A stretch of 28,116 nt of DNA, from positions 1 to 28,116 of the IMG/VR virus record IMGVR_UViG_3300032220_001039. One strand, 5' to 3'. The DNA is from a virus. The translations under genes and the position numbers were made by a program. The notes beneath the pieces are model-generated. The model had not been told where the DNA came from, ran no database searches, and worked only from the letters and a program-made list of their open reading frames with translations. Shown piece by piece: positions 20,581 to 27,819 of this stretch; the stretch's first letter is position 1, and the number at the start of each line of letters is the position of its first letter.

Positions 20581-21858
20581 TTAGTTGGAAAGCGGTGCTT
20601 TAATTGCTGGGTGTGATTGATAGTTTTCAATTGTAAAATCATTAACGGAATAGGTTGGTAAACAATCACCCTCAGCCCATTTAACTTCATTTTCAATTTT
20701 CAATGTTGGTAGTGAATACGGTTGTCGTTTTCTTTTCGGAACACCTAACTCATCTAAAATTTCGTGTGTAATTAAATCACCACTATAGTCTATTTTTTTT
20801 AACAAATCAAGTTTATCAATGTGATATCTCATATGTCCAGCAAGATTCTTATGAATTTCATTTCTTTCTTCCAAACTCAATTCTCTACCAATTTGTTCTT
20901 TAGCTTGTTCAATATGATTTGAATATAGATGTGTATCACCCAAATTTCCAATTAATTCATCAGGAACCATATTAACTTCTTTTGCTATGATTTCCAATAA
21001 CAATCCATAAGATGCAATGTTGAACGGTAAACCTAAGAATGTATCTACTGAACGCTGATTCCACATTAAAGAGATTGATCGTTGGGGTATTCCATAATCA
21101 GTTAGTGCATCTTCTGAATTACCCATAGCAATATCTAAATCGAAACTATCATGACCCCTTTTTAAAGCCAAATCAATTCGTTCTTCCCAACTCAACTCTC
21201 TTGTATAAACTTGAAATCCATAATGACAAGGTGGAAGAACCATATGGTCTAATTCACCTACGTTCCAAGCGTTTACCATCAGTCTACGAGAATCTGGGTT
21301 TGTTTTAAGGTCGGTGATTAGGTTTGCGATTTGGTCTATTTTGGTTTTAATTGATTGGTTGTGTTTCATCCCAGTCCAAGTATCACCTGTATTGTGCTCC
21401 CAACTTCTCCACTGCTTACCATACACGGGACCGAGTGAACCCCACTTTTTAGCAAACTCATCATCTGTTTTGATTTTGTTAATGAATTCTTCTTGTGATA
21501 GTAACTCTTGTTGACCAATAGTGTCGACATCCATAGTTCTTAAAGTAACTTCCCAATTATTTTGTAGGTTTATTTTACGCTTATAATTAGCAAAGCAATC
21601 ACCATCCCAAATATGACAACCATTATCAACTAAAAACCTAATATCTGAACTGCCACGTAGGAACCATAATAGTTCTGTCACCATAGTTTTCCAAGCCATC
21701 TTCTTGGTTGTAAGTAATGGAAACCCCTCACTCATTTTATGGCGGATCTGTCTACCAAAAACACTAATTGTGCCCGTCCCAGTACGATCCATTTTACGGG
21801 TGCCATTTTCTAAAATGTCCTGTAATAAATCTGTGTATTTTTTATCTAAATTATTCAT
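20581..21858 (-). CDS. thyA: Thymidylate synthase
   Basis: The enzyme converts dUMP to dTMP using methylene-tetrahydrofolate. The catalytic Cys is C211 in LPPCHYGFQVYT. Other signatures are DRTGTGTISVFG (24-35), RRLMVNAWN (191-199), NQRSVDTFLGLPFNIASYG and GDTHLYSNH. At 425 residues it is longer than the 264-residue E. coli form because of insertions, notably about 40 residues after the catalytic segment (around 220-260) and one near 90-120; such insertions occur in Bacteroidetes and phage ThyA. The reading frame is intact with no intron. Its ATG overlaps the stop of the small membrane gene upstream. Confidence 0.97.
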   Translation of the reverse strand: MNNLDKKYTDLLQDILENGTRKMDRTGTGTISVFGRQIRHKMSEGFPLLTTKKMAWKTMVTELLWFLRGSSDIRFLVDNGCHIWDGDCFANYKRKINLQNNWEVTLRTMDVDTIGQQELLSQEEFINKIKTDDEFAKKWGSLGPVYGKQWRSWEHNTGDTWTGMKHNQSIKTKIDQIANLITDLKTNPDSRRLMVNAWNVGELDHMVLPPCHYGFQVYTRELSWEERIDLALKRGHDSFDLDIAMGNSEDALTDYGIPQRSISLMWNQRSVDTFLGLPFNIASYGLLLEIIAKEVNMVPDELIGNLGDTHLYSNHIEQAKEQIGRELSLEERNEIHKNLAGHMRYHIDKLDLLKKIDYSGDLITHEILDELGVPKRKRQPYSLPTLKIENEVKWAEGDCLPTYSVNDFTIENYQSHPAIKAPLSN

Positions 21859-22016
21859 AACTTTCTATTTTTTTTGTAAAATAACATTTTTAACATTGTT
21901 TCAACTATTCCAATATCACCAGTAACAATTGATATTAGTGTAACTCCAATTACAATCATAAAAAACAATACAATTACTGAAAGGGGTATTATATATAGTA
22001 GTTCTAAATTATTCAT
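21855..22016 (-). CDS. Small single-pass membrane protein, 53 aa
   Basis: ATG at 22016 (MNNLELLYIIPLSVIVLFFM) to TGA at 21855. Residues 5-31 are one long hydrophobic transmembrane helix, followed by a basic tail (FYKKNRKL). The stop overlaps the thyA ATG (ATGA). Size and topology resemble small phage membrane or holin-like proteins, but the position between thyA and a homing endonuclease gives no clue to function. Confidence 0.6.
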   Translation of the reverse strand: MNNLELLYIIPLSVIVLFFMIVIGVTLISIVTGDIGIVETMLKMLFYKKNRKL

Positions 22017-22018
22017 AA

Positions 22019-22804
22019 CTATTTATTTTTATATTCCCATTTATAACCACCAGCGGTTTCTTGTTTACCATTACAAACTCTACTAATATTGTAAATCCCT
22101 AAATTTATTTCAGCTTGTTTTATTGATGCCCATTCTTTTACTATTTGACCATCCAAATTAATCTGAACAATAGGTTTTATTTTTTTGTCTCGTAATTTAG
22201 ATTTATGTTCGTCAGAAAAAATTTTACCTTTGTTAGATTTAGATATTTTTAAAGAATGTTCTAAAGTTCTTGGTGTTTTAGGTTTTTTTAATTTAATCGA
22301 CATTTTTTTCTTATATTCTTCTGAATCCCATCTTTCTTTCATTTTATTTTTAGTTTCTTCAGATAATTTTTTACCGATTTGTCTATTTCTACATATTTCT
22401 TTATGTTCGGGTGTGTTAAATATTTTATTTAATTTTTCTTTATATTCTTTTGATTCCCATTTTTCTTTCATTTTATTCTTCCATTCATTAGATTTTGGAC
22501 CAGACACACCTTCACCGCCATCAGTTAAATTCATACCATTCCCATTTGGGTATCTTACTATATTTGATTTATGTTTAAAAATTGTTTCAATTTCTAACTG
22601 TGGTAATTCGGATTTATCATTCGCTTCTAATAATACCTCTAATTTATGATTATCCCATCCGTATTTTTTTATTGACGAATAAAGTAACCTCTGATCTTTA
22701 CATAATAATTTTTCGTAATGTATTTTTCGTTTTTTAATGTCATTAGTTTGTCCAATATAAATCTTACCCGAAGGTGATGTTATTTTGTAGATGTATCCTT
22801 TCAT
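22019..22804 (-). CDS. GIY-YIG homing endonuclease (NUMOD3, NUMOD1)
   Basis: A free-standing homing endonuclease of 261 residues. The GIY-YIG nuclease domain covers residues 1-100: MKGYIYKI, then KIYIGQT, R26 (KKRKIHYEK), and E at about 73 (QLEIETIFKH). Residues 105-210 contain NUMOD3-type repeats (SEETKNKMKERWDSEEYKKKM, FSDEHKSKLRDKK). The end (PIVQINLDGQIVKEW, ASIKQAEINLGI) is a NUMOD1 helix-turn-helix. It nicks or cuts a target site to copy itself. It lies two genes from thyA, the type of gene in which the related I-TevI resides in T4, so a thyA-region target is plausible. Confidence 0.9.
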   Translation of the reverse strand: MKGYIYKITSPSGKIYIGQTNDIKKRKIHYEKLLCKDQRLLYSSIKKYGWDNHKLEVLLEANDKSELPQLEIETIFKHKSNIVRYPNGNGMNLTDGGEGVSGPKSNEWKNKMKEKWESKEYKEKLNKIFNTPEHKEICRNRQIGKKLSEETKNKMKERWDSEEYKKKMSIKLKKPKTPRTLEHSLKISKSNKGKIFSDEHKSKLRDKKIKPIVQINLDGQIVKEWASIKQAEINLGIYNISRVCNGKQETAGGYKWEYKNK

Positions 22805-22828
22805 AAAACCACTTTATAATAAATATCT

Positions 22829-23215
22829 TCAAAGTAAAAACATTTCTATTGTTTTATCGTTGTATGTTATTGTGATTAGTTTGGTTGGGATGTTATGTAA
22901 ATTCATCCAGTAATGAATCACTTTATCTGTAAATGGACTTATATAACCAAAACCTGTTCGTTGTCCATTCTCTATAATAGTCCCATCGTATTGTTCTGGA
23001 GTTAGCAAATCTCTACGTTCTTCAAAACTCAACAATCTTTCATTTAAAGATATTCCAAATAATTGACCAAATCCATAATTGTTGGTTACTTTTTTAATAA
23101 AATCTTCTTTTGATAGATCCATTTCTTCTTGTAAAATAAATGGTTCATACTGGTGTGTTTCCAAGTAGTGATTATACACCTCATCAACAATTTTGTTAAA
23201 CTCCTCTGTTTTCAT
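22829..23215 (-). CDS. Hypothetical protein, 128 aa
   Basis: Contains a long acidic helical N-terminal part (FNKIVDEVYNHYLETHQYEP) and a mixed C-terminal region (KVIHYWMNLHNIPTKLITIT). No family or catalytic motif is recognised. It lies 1 nt after the small lipoprotein's stop codon. Confidence 0.65.
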   Translation of the reverse strand: MKTEEFNKIVDEVYNHYLETHQYEPFILQEEMDLSKEDFIKKVTNNYGFGQLFGISLNERLLSFEERRDLLTPEQYDGTIIENGQRTGFGYISPFTDKVIHYWMNLHNIPTKLITITYNDKTIEMFLL

Positions 23216-23216
23216 T

Positions 23217-23336
23217 TTATTTAGAAGTATGTGTTGTATGTTCTATTTTGTCTTTCGATCCGTAAGCATCACAATCCGCTTTTTTAGATGTCTTACAAGA
23301 AAACAGTAGAGGTAAAATTAATAATAGTTTTTTCAT
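23217..23336 (-). CDS. Tiny lipoprotein, 39 aa
   Basis: ATG at 23336 (MKKLLLILPLLFSCKTSKKA) to TAA at 23217. LLFSC is a lipobox, with Cys14 as the lipidation site, leaving a mature peptide of only 26 residues (CDAYGSKDKIEHTTHTSK at the end). It lies 1 nt after the stop of the upstream gene. Small lipoproteins of this kind in phages can block superinfection, but that is inference. Confidence 0.6.
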   Translation of the reverse strand: MKKLLLILPLLFSCKTSKKADCDAYGSKDKIEHTTHTSK

Positions 23337-23337
23337 T

Positions 23338-23703
23338 TTATAGTATTTCGTGATTTATTGTTTCAACTACAACTACCTCAAAAAATAAATCAGATCTAAA
23401 TTCTTTGTTTTTCTTAATTACTGATTCCGCCATTTCATAACTATCACAATAATCAACACCATACTCTGGATGCCACTTTTTTAATAGATGTTCTATATTC
23501 CAAGATCTATCACCATCTAAAGATACACTCATCGTTGGATAAAATCTACCATTACCATCACTTAGTTTTTCTTCTGTAATGTAATACGTTTCTAATCCTC
23601 CGTAATTTGATTCTTTCATTGGATTTGGTTGTCCTGTTAATCCTTCATAATAAGGATTTAATTCTCCGGTGTAGGGATCATACATTGGGATTTCTTTTTT
23701 CAT
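23338..23703 (-). CDS. Hypothetical protein, 121 aa
   Basis: The N-terminal half is Pro/Gly/Tyr-rich and probably extended (YDPYTGELNPYYEGLTGQPN); the rest is mixed helix and strand (SWNIEHLLKKWHPEYGVDYC). No family is recognised. The start overlaps the upstream zinc-ribbon gene by 4 nt. Confidence 0.65.
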   Translation of the reverse strand: MKKEIPMYDPYTGELNPYYEGLTGQPNPMKESNYGGLETYYITEEKLSDGNGRFYPTMSVSLDGDRSWNIEHLLKKWHPEYGVDYCDSYEMAESVIKKNKEFRSDLFFEVVVVETINHEIL

Positions 23704-24080
23704 AGTTTGTCTTTTTTTTCAATATAGTGGTTTTCACATAAAGTTAAATACCAACCGATATCATTTCTTAATTCACCTTTTTCTCCGCACCTTTCACAAG
23801 TTTTATAACTTACTTTTTCTGCGATGGTTATTCTTTTATATATTTCATCAGATCCCTCGTTGATATAAAACCTAAGTCCCCCAAACTTTTCTTTAACTTG
23901 GCAAACTTGTTTATTCCAACCAAGTTTAATAAGATCATCAACTAGGTCCTTAACCAATGGGTACCAACCTTCACTTATATCAAAATAGTCGGCATTTTTA
24001 ATTGTAGGTCTATCGTTATAAAATCCATTTTCAAGCCCACCAATTGACTCCAGAAATTCGTTCATTTGTTGTTTGTCCAT
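23700..24080 (-). CDS. Conserved phage protein with zinc-ribbon-like end, 126 aa
   Basis: The pattern GWYPLVKDLVDDLIKLGW, then QVKEKFGGLRFYINEGSDE, matches a small protein family I associate with phages and mobile elements. Its C-terminus carries C-x2-C (TCERCGEKG) and a later LCENH, which could bind one zinc ion. Function is unknown; nucleic-acid binding is a reasonable guess. It overlaps the next gene by 4 nt. Confidence 0.7.
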   Translation of the reverse strand: MDKQQMNEFLESIGGLENGFYNDRPTIKNADYFDISEGWYPLVKDLVDDLIKLGWNKQVCQVKEKFGGLRFYINEGSDEIYKRITIAEKVSYKTCERCGEKGELRNDIGWYLTLCENHYIEKKDKL

Positions 24081-24087
24081 TTTTTAT

Positions 24088-24792
24088 TTAATATGGTGTA
24101 TATGTAAAATCCTTTATTACAAAATTTGAATGTGGTGGGTTAGAAAGATCAACATCAGATGTAACCCCATTATTTATAATTACATTCATAGTTGTATCGC
24201 TTAATTGTTTTAAGATTTTTTTATCATCAATTGTTCTAACCAATCTATTACCATAATAAAATTCTATTTTATCTTTTTTCCAACTAACGGTATATTCCAT
24301 AAAATTTTTAGAAGGATCTTTAAACCCAAAATAATGTGTTTTTCCTCCAAGCATTTTACTTTGGCTACCGTTAAGATAATGGACATTTGTTTGCACATTC
24401 CAAAAACCTAATGGGTTTGAAAATCTTGGTTTTAGATAAGATCCTTTTGAATCAGAATACCCTTCAAGTACATCAATTTCAGGTGGCCAAGTGTCCCAAG
24501 ACCACATCCAAAATGCTGGCCATAAATTTGATCCTTCAGGTAGTTTTGCAACAATTTTAAATACCCCAAAATTAAACTTTCCTGTACAAGAAACTAAACC
24601 AGCACCTACTACTGCTGTTTTATTTAAACCAGGAAAATACTTCGGGTTTCGTTTTGTCATCAAATTAAGATTATTTTCATTGTCAATCAAAACGCAACTT
24701 TCATCATACCACCAATGTGATTTTTCAGGGTGTACCTGACCCCATCTTTCTTCAGTTATCCATTCATAACCTTTCCATCTAATCGTTGCCAT
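24088..24792 (-). CDS. Glycoside hydrolase family 16 (beta-glucanase-like)
   Basis: A 234-residue jelly-roll enzyme. The active-site signature is PPEIDVLEGY, with catalytic E105 and E110 (ExDxxE), preceded by GKFNFGVFKIVAKLPEGSNL and WPAFWMWSWD, as in laminarinases and other GH16 enzymes. It would cut beta-1,3 or mixed-linkage glucans or galactans; the exact substrate cannot be told. There is no signal peptide, so export would need phage lysis, a virion position or another route. GH16 is common in marine Bacteroidetes but unusual in phage regions. Confidence 0.85.
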   Translation of the reverse strand: MATIRWKGYEWITEERWGQVHPEKSHWWYDESCVLIDNENNLNLMTKRNPKYFPGLNKTAVVGAGLVSCTGKFNFGVFKIVAKLPEGSNLWPAFWMWSWDTWPPEIDVLEGYSDSKGSYLKPRFSNPLGFWNVQTNVHYLNGSQSKMLGGKTHYFGFKDPSKNFMEYTVSWKKDKIEFYYGNRLVRTIDDKKILKQLSDTTMNVIINNGVTSDVDLSNPPHSNFVIKDFTYTPY

Positions 24793-24910
24793 CCTCTTTG
24801 GTGTTTTCTTCTACATTATTACCTTCATCTATAACAATTTTAATTGTTTCAGGAAAAAACATATTCATCCCGACACCTAAACTTACTTCAATTTCTTTTC
24901 TCATTTCCAT
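24779..24910 (-). CDS. Tiny protein, 43 aa
   Basis: ATG at 24910 (MEMRKEIEVSLGVGMNMFFP) to TAG at 24779. It overlaps the GH16 start by 14 nt and the small gene upstream by 23 nt. The tail is acidic (EGNNVEENTKEDGND). No family is recognised; the start could also be at the second ATG (MRKE). Confidence 0.45.
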   Translation of the reverse strand: MEMRKEIEVSLGVGMNMFFPETIKIVIDEGNNVEENTKEDGND

Positions 24911-25007
24911 ATTTTTTTCTTACGTATTCAGCCCACACGGCTTGTTTTCTCCCGTTGACAAATACCCACCCCCAGTTTATTTCAAACCATTTAATTATTG
25001 TCTTCAT
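24888..25007 (-). CDS. Conserved tiny phage protein, 39 aa
   Basis: ATG at 25007 (MKTIIKWFEINWGWVFVNGR) to TGA at 24888. The Trp-rich core FEINWGWVFVNGRKQ recurs, to my knowledge, in small hypothetical proteins of Bacteroidetes phages. It overlaps the genes on both sides by 17-23 nt. Confidence 0.6.
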   Translation of the reverse strand: MKTIIKWFEINWGWVFVNGRKQAVWAEYVRKKYGNEKRN

Positions 25008-25230
25008 AGAATTCTACTTCTGTTAGTTTATAAACATTTTTTTTATCAGATATAATATTAACCTCAATTGATTCAACAACCACATCCCCATTTTTATGAT
25101 TAATTACTTCACAAACACTAATGTCTTCACATAATATATTTTCAACGGTACCGCCATACTTTGAATTGTATCTGAATTTTTTACCCGCATACCTTTCTTT
25201 AAATTCCGTATTTTCAACTTCTTTTTTCAT
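24991..25230 (-). CDS. Hypothetical protein, 79 aa
   Basis: I start it at 25230 (MKKEVENTEFKERYAGKKFR), 1 nt after the stop of the upstream gene; a longer frame reaches 25278 but lies over that gene. The protein is strand-rich (GGTVENILCEDISVCEVINH) and may be a small barrel. No family is recognised. Confidence 0.55.
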   Translation of the reverse strand: MKKEVENTEFKERYAGKKFRYNSKYGGTVENILCEDISVCEVINHKNGDVVVESIEVNIISDKKNVYKLTEVEFYEDNN

Positions 25231-25231
25231 T

Positions 25232-25528
25232 TCATAAAATTTTATTTGTATCTGACACAACTGGGTTAGCCACCTCAATAGTGTTTTCTTTTTTAATGAT
25301 AGGTTTTATTGTTTGTTTTTTAGGTTTTTTAATGATCGTCATTTTACTGATCTTTTGTTTCAGTTTTTCATTTTGATATTGAAGTTTCAAAATGATACTA
25401 TCTTTTTGTCCTATCTCATTTTCAAGTATTTTTACATCTTCAGTTAAAAACATTTTTTCATCATAAATGTCCTTTACTGTTATAAAATAAAATGAGAAAA
25501 ATAATGTAATTAAAATAAACGATTTCAT
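25232..25528 (-). CDS. Membrane-anchored coiled-coil protein, 98 aa
   Basis: Residues 1-20 (MKSFILITLFFSFYFITVKD) form a signal anchor or signal peptide. About residues 25-62 are a heptad-like coiled coil (LENEIGQKDSIILKLQYQNE), followed by a basic Lys/Pro/Ile tail. The layout of an anchor plus coiled coil resembles envelope-bridging phage proteins such as spanins, but no cognate partner is evident, so it remains hypothetical. A strong promoter lies upstream. Confidence 0.6.
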   Translation of the reverse strand: MKSFILITLFFSFYFITVKDIYDEKMFLTEDVKILENEIGQKDSIILKLQYQNEKLKQKISKMTIIKKPKKQTIKPIIKKENTIEVANPVVSDTNKIL

Positions 25529-25563
25529 CTTTTTTTGTCTTTAGTATAATATTTTTAATAATA

Positions 25564-25594
25564 CAAATATACGAAAAATCACATCACAATCAAA
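25564..25594 (-). promoter_or_regulatory. Bacteroidetes-type promoter (TTTG-N19-TATATTTG)
   Basis: On the minus strand TTTG (25591-25594) and TATATTTG (25564-25571) are 19 nt apart. It overlaps the end of the gene at 25579 and leads to the coiled-coil gene at 25528 after 35 nt. Confidence 0.7.
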
Positions 25595-25884
25595 TACCCT
25601 ACAGAATCTTTTTTAAATGTTATTTGAATGTACCAATTACCAATTTGATATATAAGTTTGAATCTATTATATCCCCACCTATAACATTCCAATATATCAT
25701 ATTTCGTTGTGATCGGAAACTCACAATCATCAGGAACAAATCTGTAATAGTCAGAAATGGTTTTTCCGTGAACCTTTAAAATAGATTCAACTTCGGTTAA
25801 TGTTTCAAGTATTTCTTGATCTGTAAGTTGGGCGTTAAAAGAAGTTAAATTAAATATTAATAATATGGTTATTACCCACCTCAT
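25579..25884 (-). CDS. Secreted hypothetical protein, 101 aa
   Basis: The signal peptide MRWVITILLIFNLTSFNAQ would be cleaved after AQ at about residue 19. The mature region has two Cys (DDCEFPITTKYDILECYRWG) that could form a disulphide bond in the periplasm. No family is recognised. Its 3' end carries the promoter of the next gene. Confidence 0.65.
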   Translation of the reverse strand: MRWVITILLIFNLTSFNAQLTDQEILETLTEVESILKVHGKTISDYYRFVPDDCEFPITTKYDILECYRWGYNRFKLIYQIGNWYIQITFKKDSVGYLIVM

Positions 25885-25888
25885 TAAT

Positions 25889-26119
25889 TTAGTTGCACAT
25901 AATTAGATTTTGATTTTCAACAAGATCTCTTCTTTTATTTTGAATTCTTACTTCTAAATCAATTATGTATGGTAACATTAACATTTCATCATATCCATTT
26001 TTTACCATCTGATGTTTAAAGTTTTTTACCAATTTTTCACAAGTAGTTAGTTGTTCCCAAGTCAAAGATGATTTAATAACACTTGAGATCCATTTTTTTA
26101 TTTCATAATTACTTTTCAT
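25889..26119 (-). CDS. Hypothetical helical protein, 76 aa
   Basis: A mostly helical protein (TWEQLTTCEKLVKNFKHQMV, then LEVRIQNKRRDLVEN) with a few Cys. The N-terminal KKWISSVIKSSLTWEQL looks like a small helical bundle. No family is recognised. It overlaps the gene upstream by 4 nt. Confidence 0.6.
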   Translation of the reverse strand: MKSNYEIKKWISSVIKSSLTWEQLTTCEKLVKNFKHQMVKNGYDEMLMLPYIIDLEVRIQNKRRDLVENQNLIMCN

Positions 26120-26370
26120 CTCACAATAGACTTATTTAATTTGTTAACCAATGTTTGTACTTCTTCCATTTTGTTAAATCTGATAGCCGGATCGGTGTTG
26201 AAAAATTCAACATACCAATCATTATTTTTAATGTCATCATTACTTGGTGTAATAAATGTTATCCCATCAACAATATCTAAAGCGTAGTAATAATTAGGAT
26301 TCACTTCCCCTTCATATTCAACCATTTCTTCTTTTACGAATCCTAATAGTTGTATTTCTTTTTCTGTCAT
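26116..26370 (-). CDS. Conserved hypothetical phage protein, 84 aa
   Basis: It starts MTEKEIQLLGFVKEEMVEYE and contains YYYALDIVDGITFITPSNDD, WYVEFFNTDPAIRF and a terminal helix. I associate this pattern with small phage and bacterial hypothetical proteins. The function is unknown. It overlaps both neighbours by 4 nt. Confidence 0.7.
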   Translation of the reverse strand: MTEKEIQLLGFVKEEMVEYEGEVNPNYYYALDIVDGITFITPSNDDIKNNDWYVEFFNTDPAIRFNKMEEVQTLVNKLNKSIVR

Positions 26371-26786
26371 TTTGAAACTTTTTTTAATATGCCCTGAAGG
26401 CTGTTACTAATCTGTGATTTGATTTGACTCTCGTAGTCTAATCTAATTTTTTCTGTCTTATTATCAAATAAAGTATGGATTCTTTTTGCAGTTCTTTGGT
26501 TGAATTTAACTTCATAATGATATACGTGGTTTGTTATCTCTACATTTGTCTCTTGCAGTACCACAAAAATTCCAAGATTCTCATTAACGATATATTTTTT
26601 ATCTGAAAGAGGTGCAATTGAAAATTTAGAGTATTTGTCATTCATTAATCTTCTACAAATAGACGCACAAGTTTTTTCATATTCACTGATAGGTTCATCC
26701 GTTTTAAAAAGACTATGACTCCTCTCTATCTTAATAAAAAAAACTTTAACCCTTTTTAATTTGTATCTTACCCAATTTCTAAACAT
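26367..26786 (-). CDS. Conserved hypothetical phage protein, 139 aa
   Basis: I start it at the ATG at 26786 (MFRNWVRYKLKRVKVFF). The frame is open further to a TTG at 26831, close to the previous stop, which could also serve. The middle region CASICRRLMNDKYSKFSIAP, then KYIVNENLGIFVVLQETNVE and ITNHVYHYEVKF, is a pattern I recognise from phage proteins of unknown role. The C-terminal part is helical and charged. Confidence 0.65.
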   Translation of the reverse strand: MFRNWVRYKLKRVKVFFIKIERSHSLFKTDEPISEYEKTCASICRRLMNDKYSKFSIAPLSDKKYIVNENLGIFVVLQETNVEITNHVYHYEVKFNQRTAKRIHTLFDNKTEKIRLDYESQIKSQISNSLQGILKKVSK

Positions 26787-26832
26787 ATCATTTTTTATTA
26801 TAAATTTAATAATATTACTTGTAACAATCAAA

Positions 26833-27819
26833 CTAATTTAAATGATTTTCAAAAATATCATTTAATTCGTCTAAAATTTTAAAATCAAAATCCGGTAAGT
26901 CTTCAATATATAAACCACCAAACTTACTTCTATAATAACTTGGAAAACTTCTCCGTATTTCTAATGTGTAGTCAGTACTACCATTTCCTAATTGAGGATT
27001 TGATAGTAATGATCTAAAGTTACTAATTTTTAAATTAAGCATCCCCCCTTCTTCAAAAATATCTCCAACAAAAATTTCACTTAAATTATCAAGTATAAAC
27101 GCAAAGTTATCGTCATATAAAATATTGTTAGTAGCAATTATTGCAATATCATTAAGTTTATCAATTAGTTCAGGAATATATTTTTCAATTATTATTTTTA
27201 ATGAATCAGGATCTTCAATAACCTGCATTATATTTTTTTCAGTAAGAATAAACGAATCTTGATTATTTTGTTTAAATGAAATATCTTGAAAAACTACGGT
27301 TTGAAACTCATCTAAAAATAATTCTTCTTCTCCAACTTTATTTAAAATGTAATCCCCCAATATTATTTTATTCTCAAAAGATAAGTTATCTATAATATCT
27401 ACATAATCTAAGTCAATTAAACCTTCAATTAAAGATTCAGGTACTGGTTCATTTTTAATTATCCTATAAACAAACCATTCATCTCTTTTATGAAAAAACC
27501 CTGCCAGACTTTCGTAGTCATAAAATACATAAAAAAATTCGTCCCCCTCATTTTGAATGTCATAAAAGTAGACCTTTGAAATTATTTTTAAACTTTCTTT
27601 TGGTTTCAATTTTAACATCTCATCCCAAAATCCAAAAGGTGCTCCGTCTGAAACAATATTAGGCTTATCATATGATATCTCTTCAATGTAGTGGAACCCA
27701 TCGTTTTTGATAACAAATTTTAAAAATGTTTCAATGTCGTTAAAGTATGGATAAACATCCTCTTGGTAATATCCGGTCATGCACCTATAAACAAGTGTTT
27801 TTAAAACGTTTTGATCCAT
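26833..27819 (-). CDS. Hypothetical acidic protein, 328 aa
   Basis: A large acidic protein with no recognised domain. It alternates between aromatic, Asp-rich stretches (VYPYFNDIETFLKFVIKNDG, FYVFYDYESLAGFFHKRDEW) and Ile/Leu-rich helical parts. No membrane segment is seen. The ATG shares one nucleotide with the stop of the upstream gene (TAATG), so translation is probably coupled. Confidence 0.7.
   Translation of the reverse strand: MDQNVLKTLVYRCMTGYYQEDVYPYFNDIETFLKFVIKNDGFHYIEEISYDKPNIVSDGAPFGFWDEMLKLKPKESLKIISKVYFYDIQNEGDEFFYVFYDYESLAGFFHKRDEWFVYRIIKNEPVPESLIEGLIDLDYVDIIDNLSFENKIILGDYILNKVGEEELFLDEFQTVVFQDISFKQNNQDSFILTEKNIMQVIEDPDSLKIIIEKYIPELIDKLNDIAIIATNNILYDDNFAFILDNLSEIFVGDIFEEGGMLNLKISNFRSLLSNPQLGNGSTDYTLEIRRSFPSYYRSKFGGLYIEDLPDFDFKILDELNDIFENHLN

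Noticed and set aside
20581-21858. A group I intron or inserted nuclease in thyA
   Set aside because: The reading frame is continuous and all motifs are in order; the extra length is protein insertions typical of the Bacteroidetes form.
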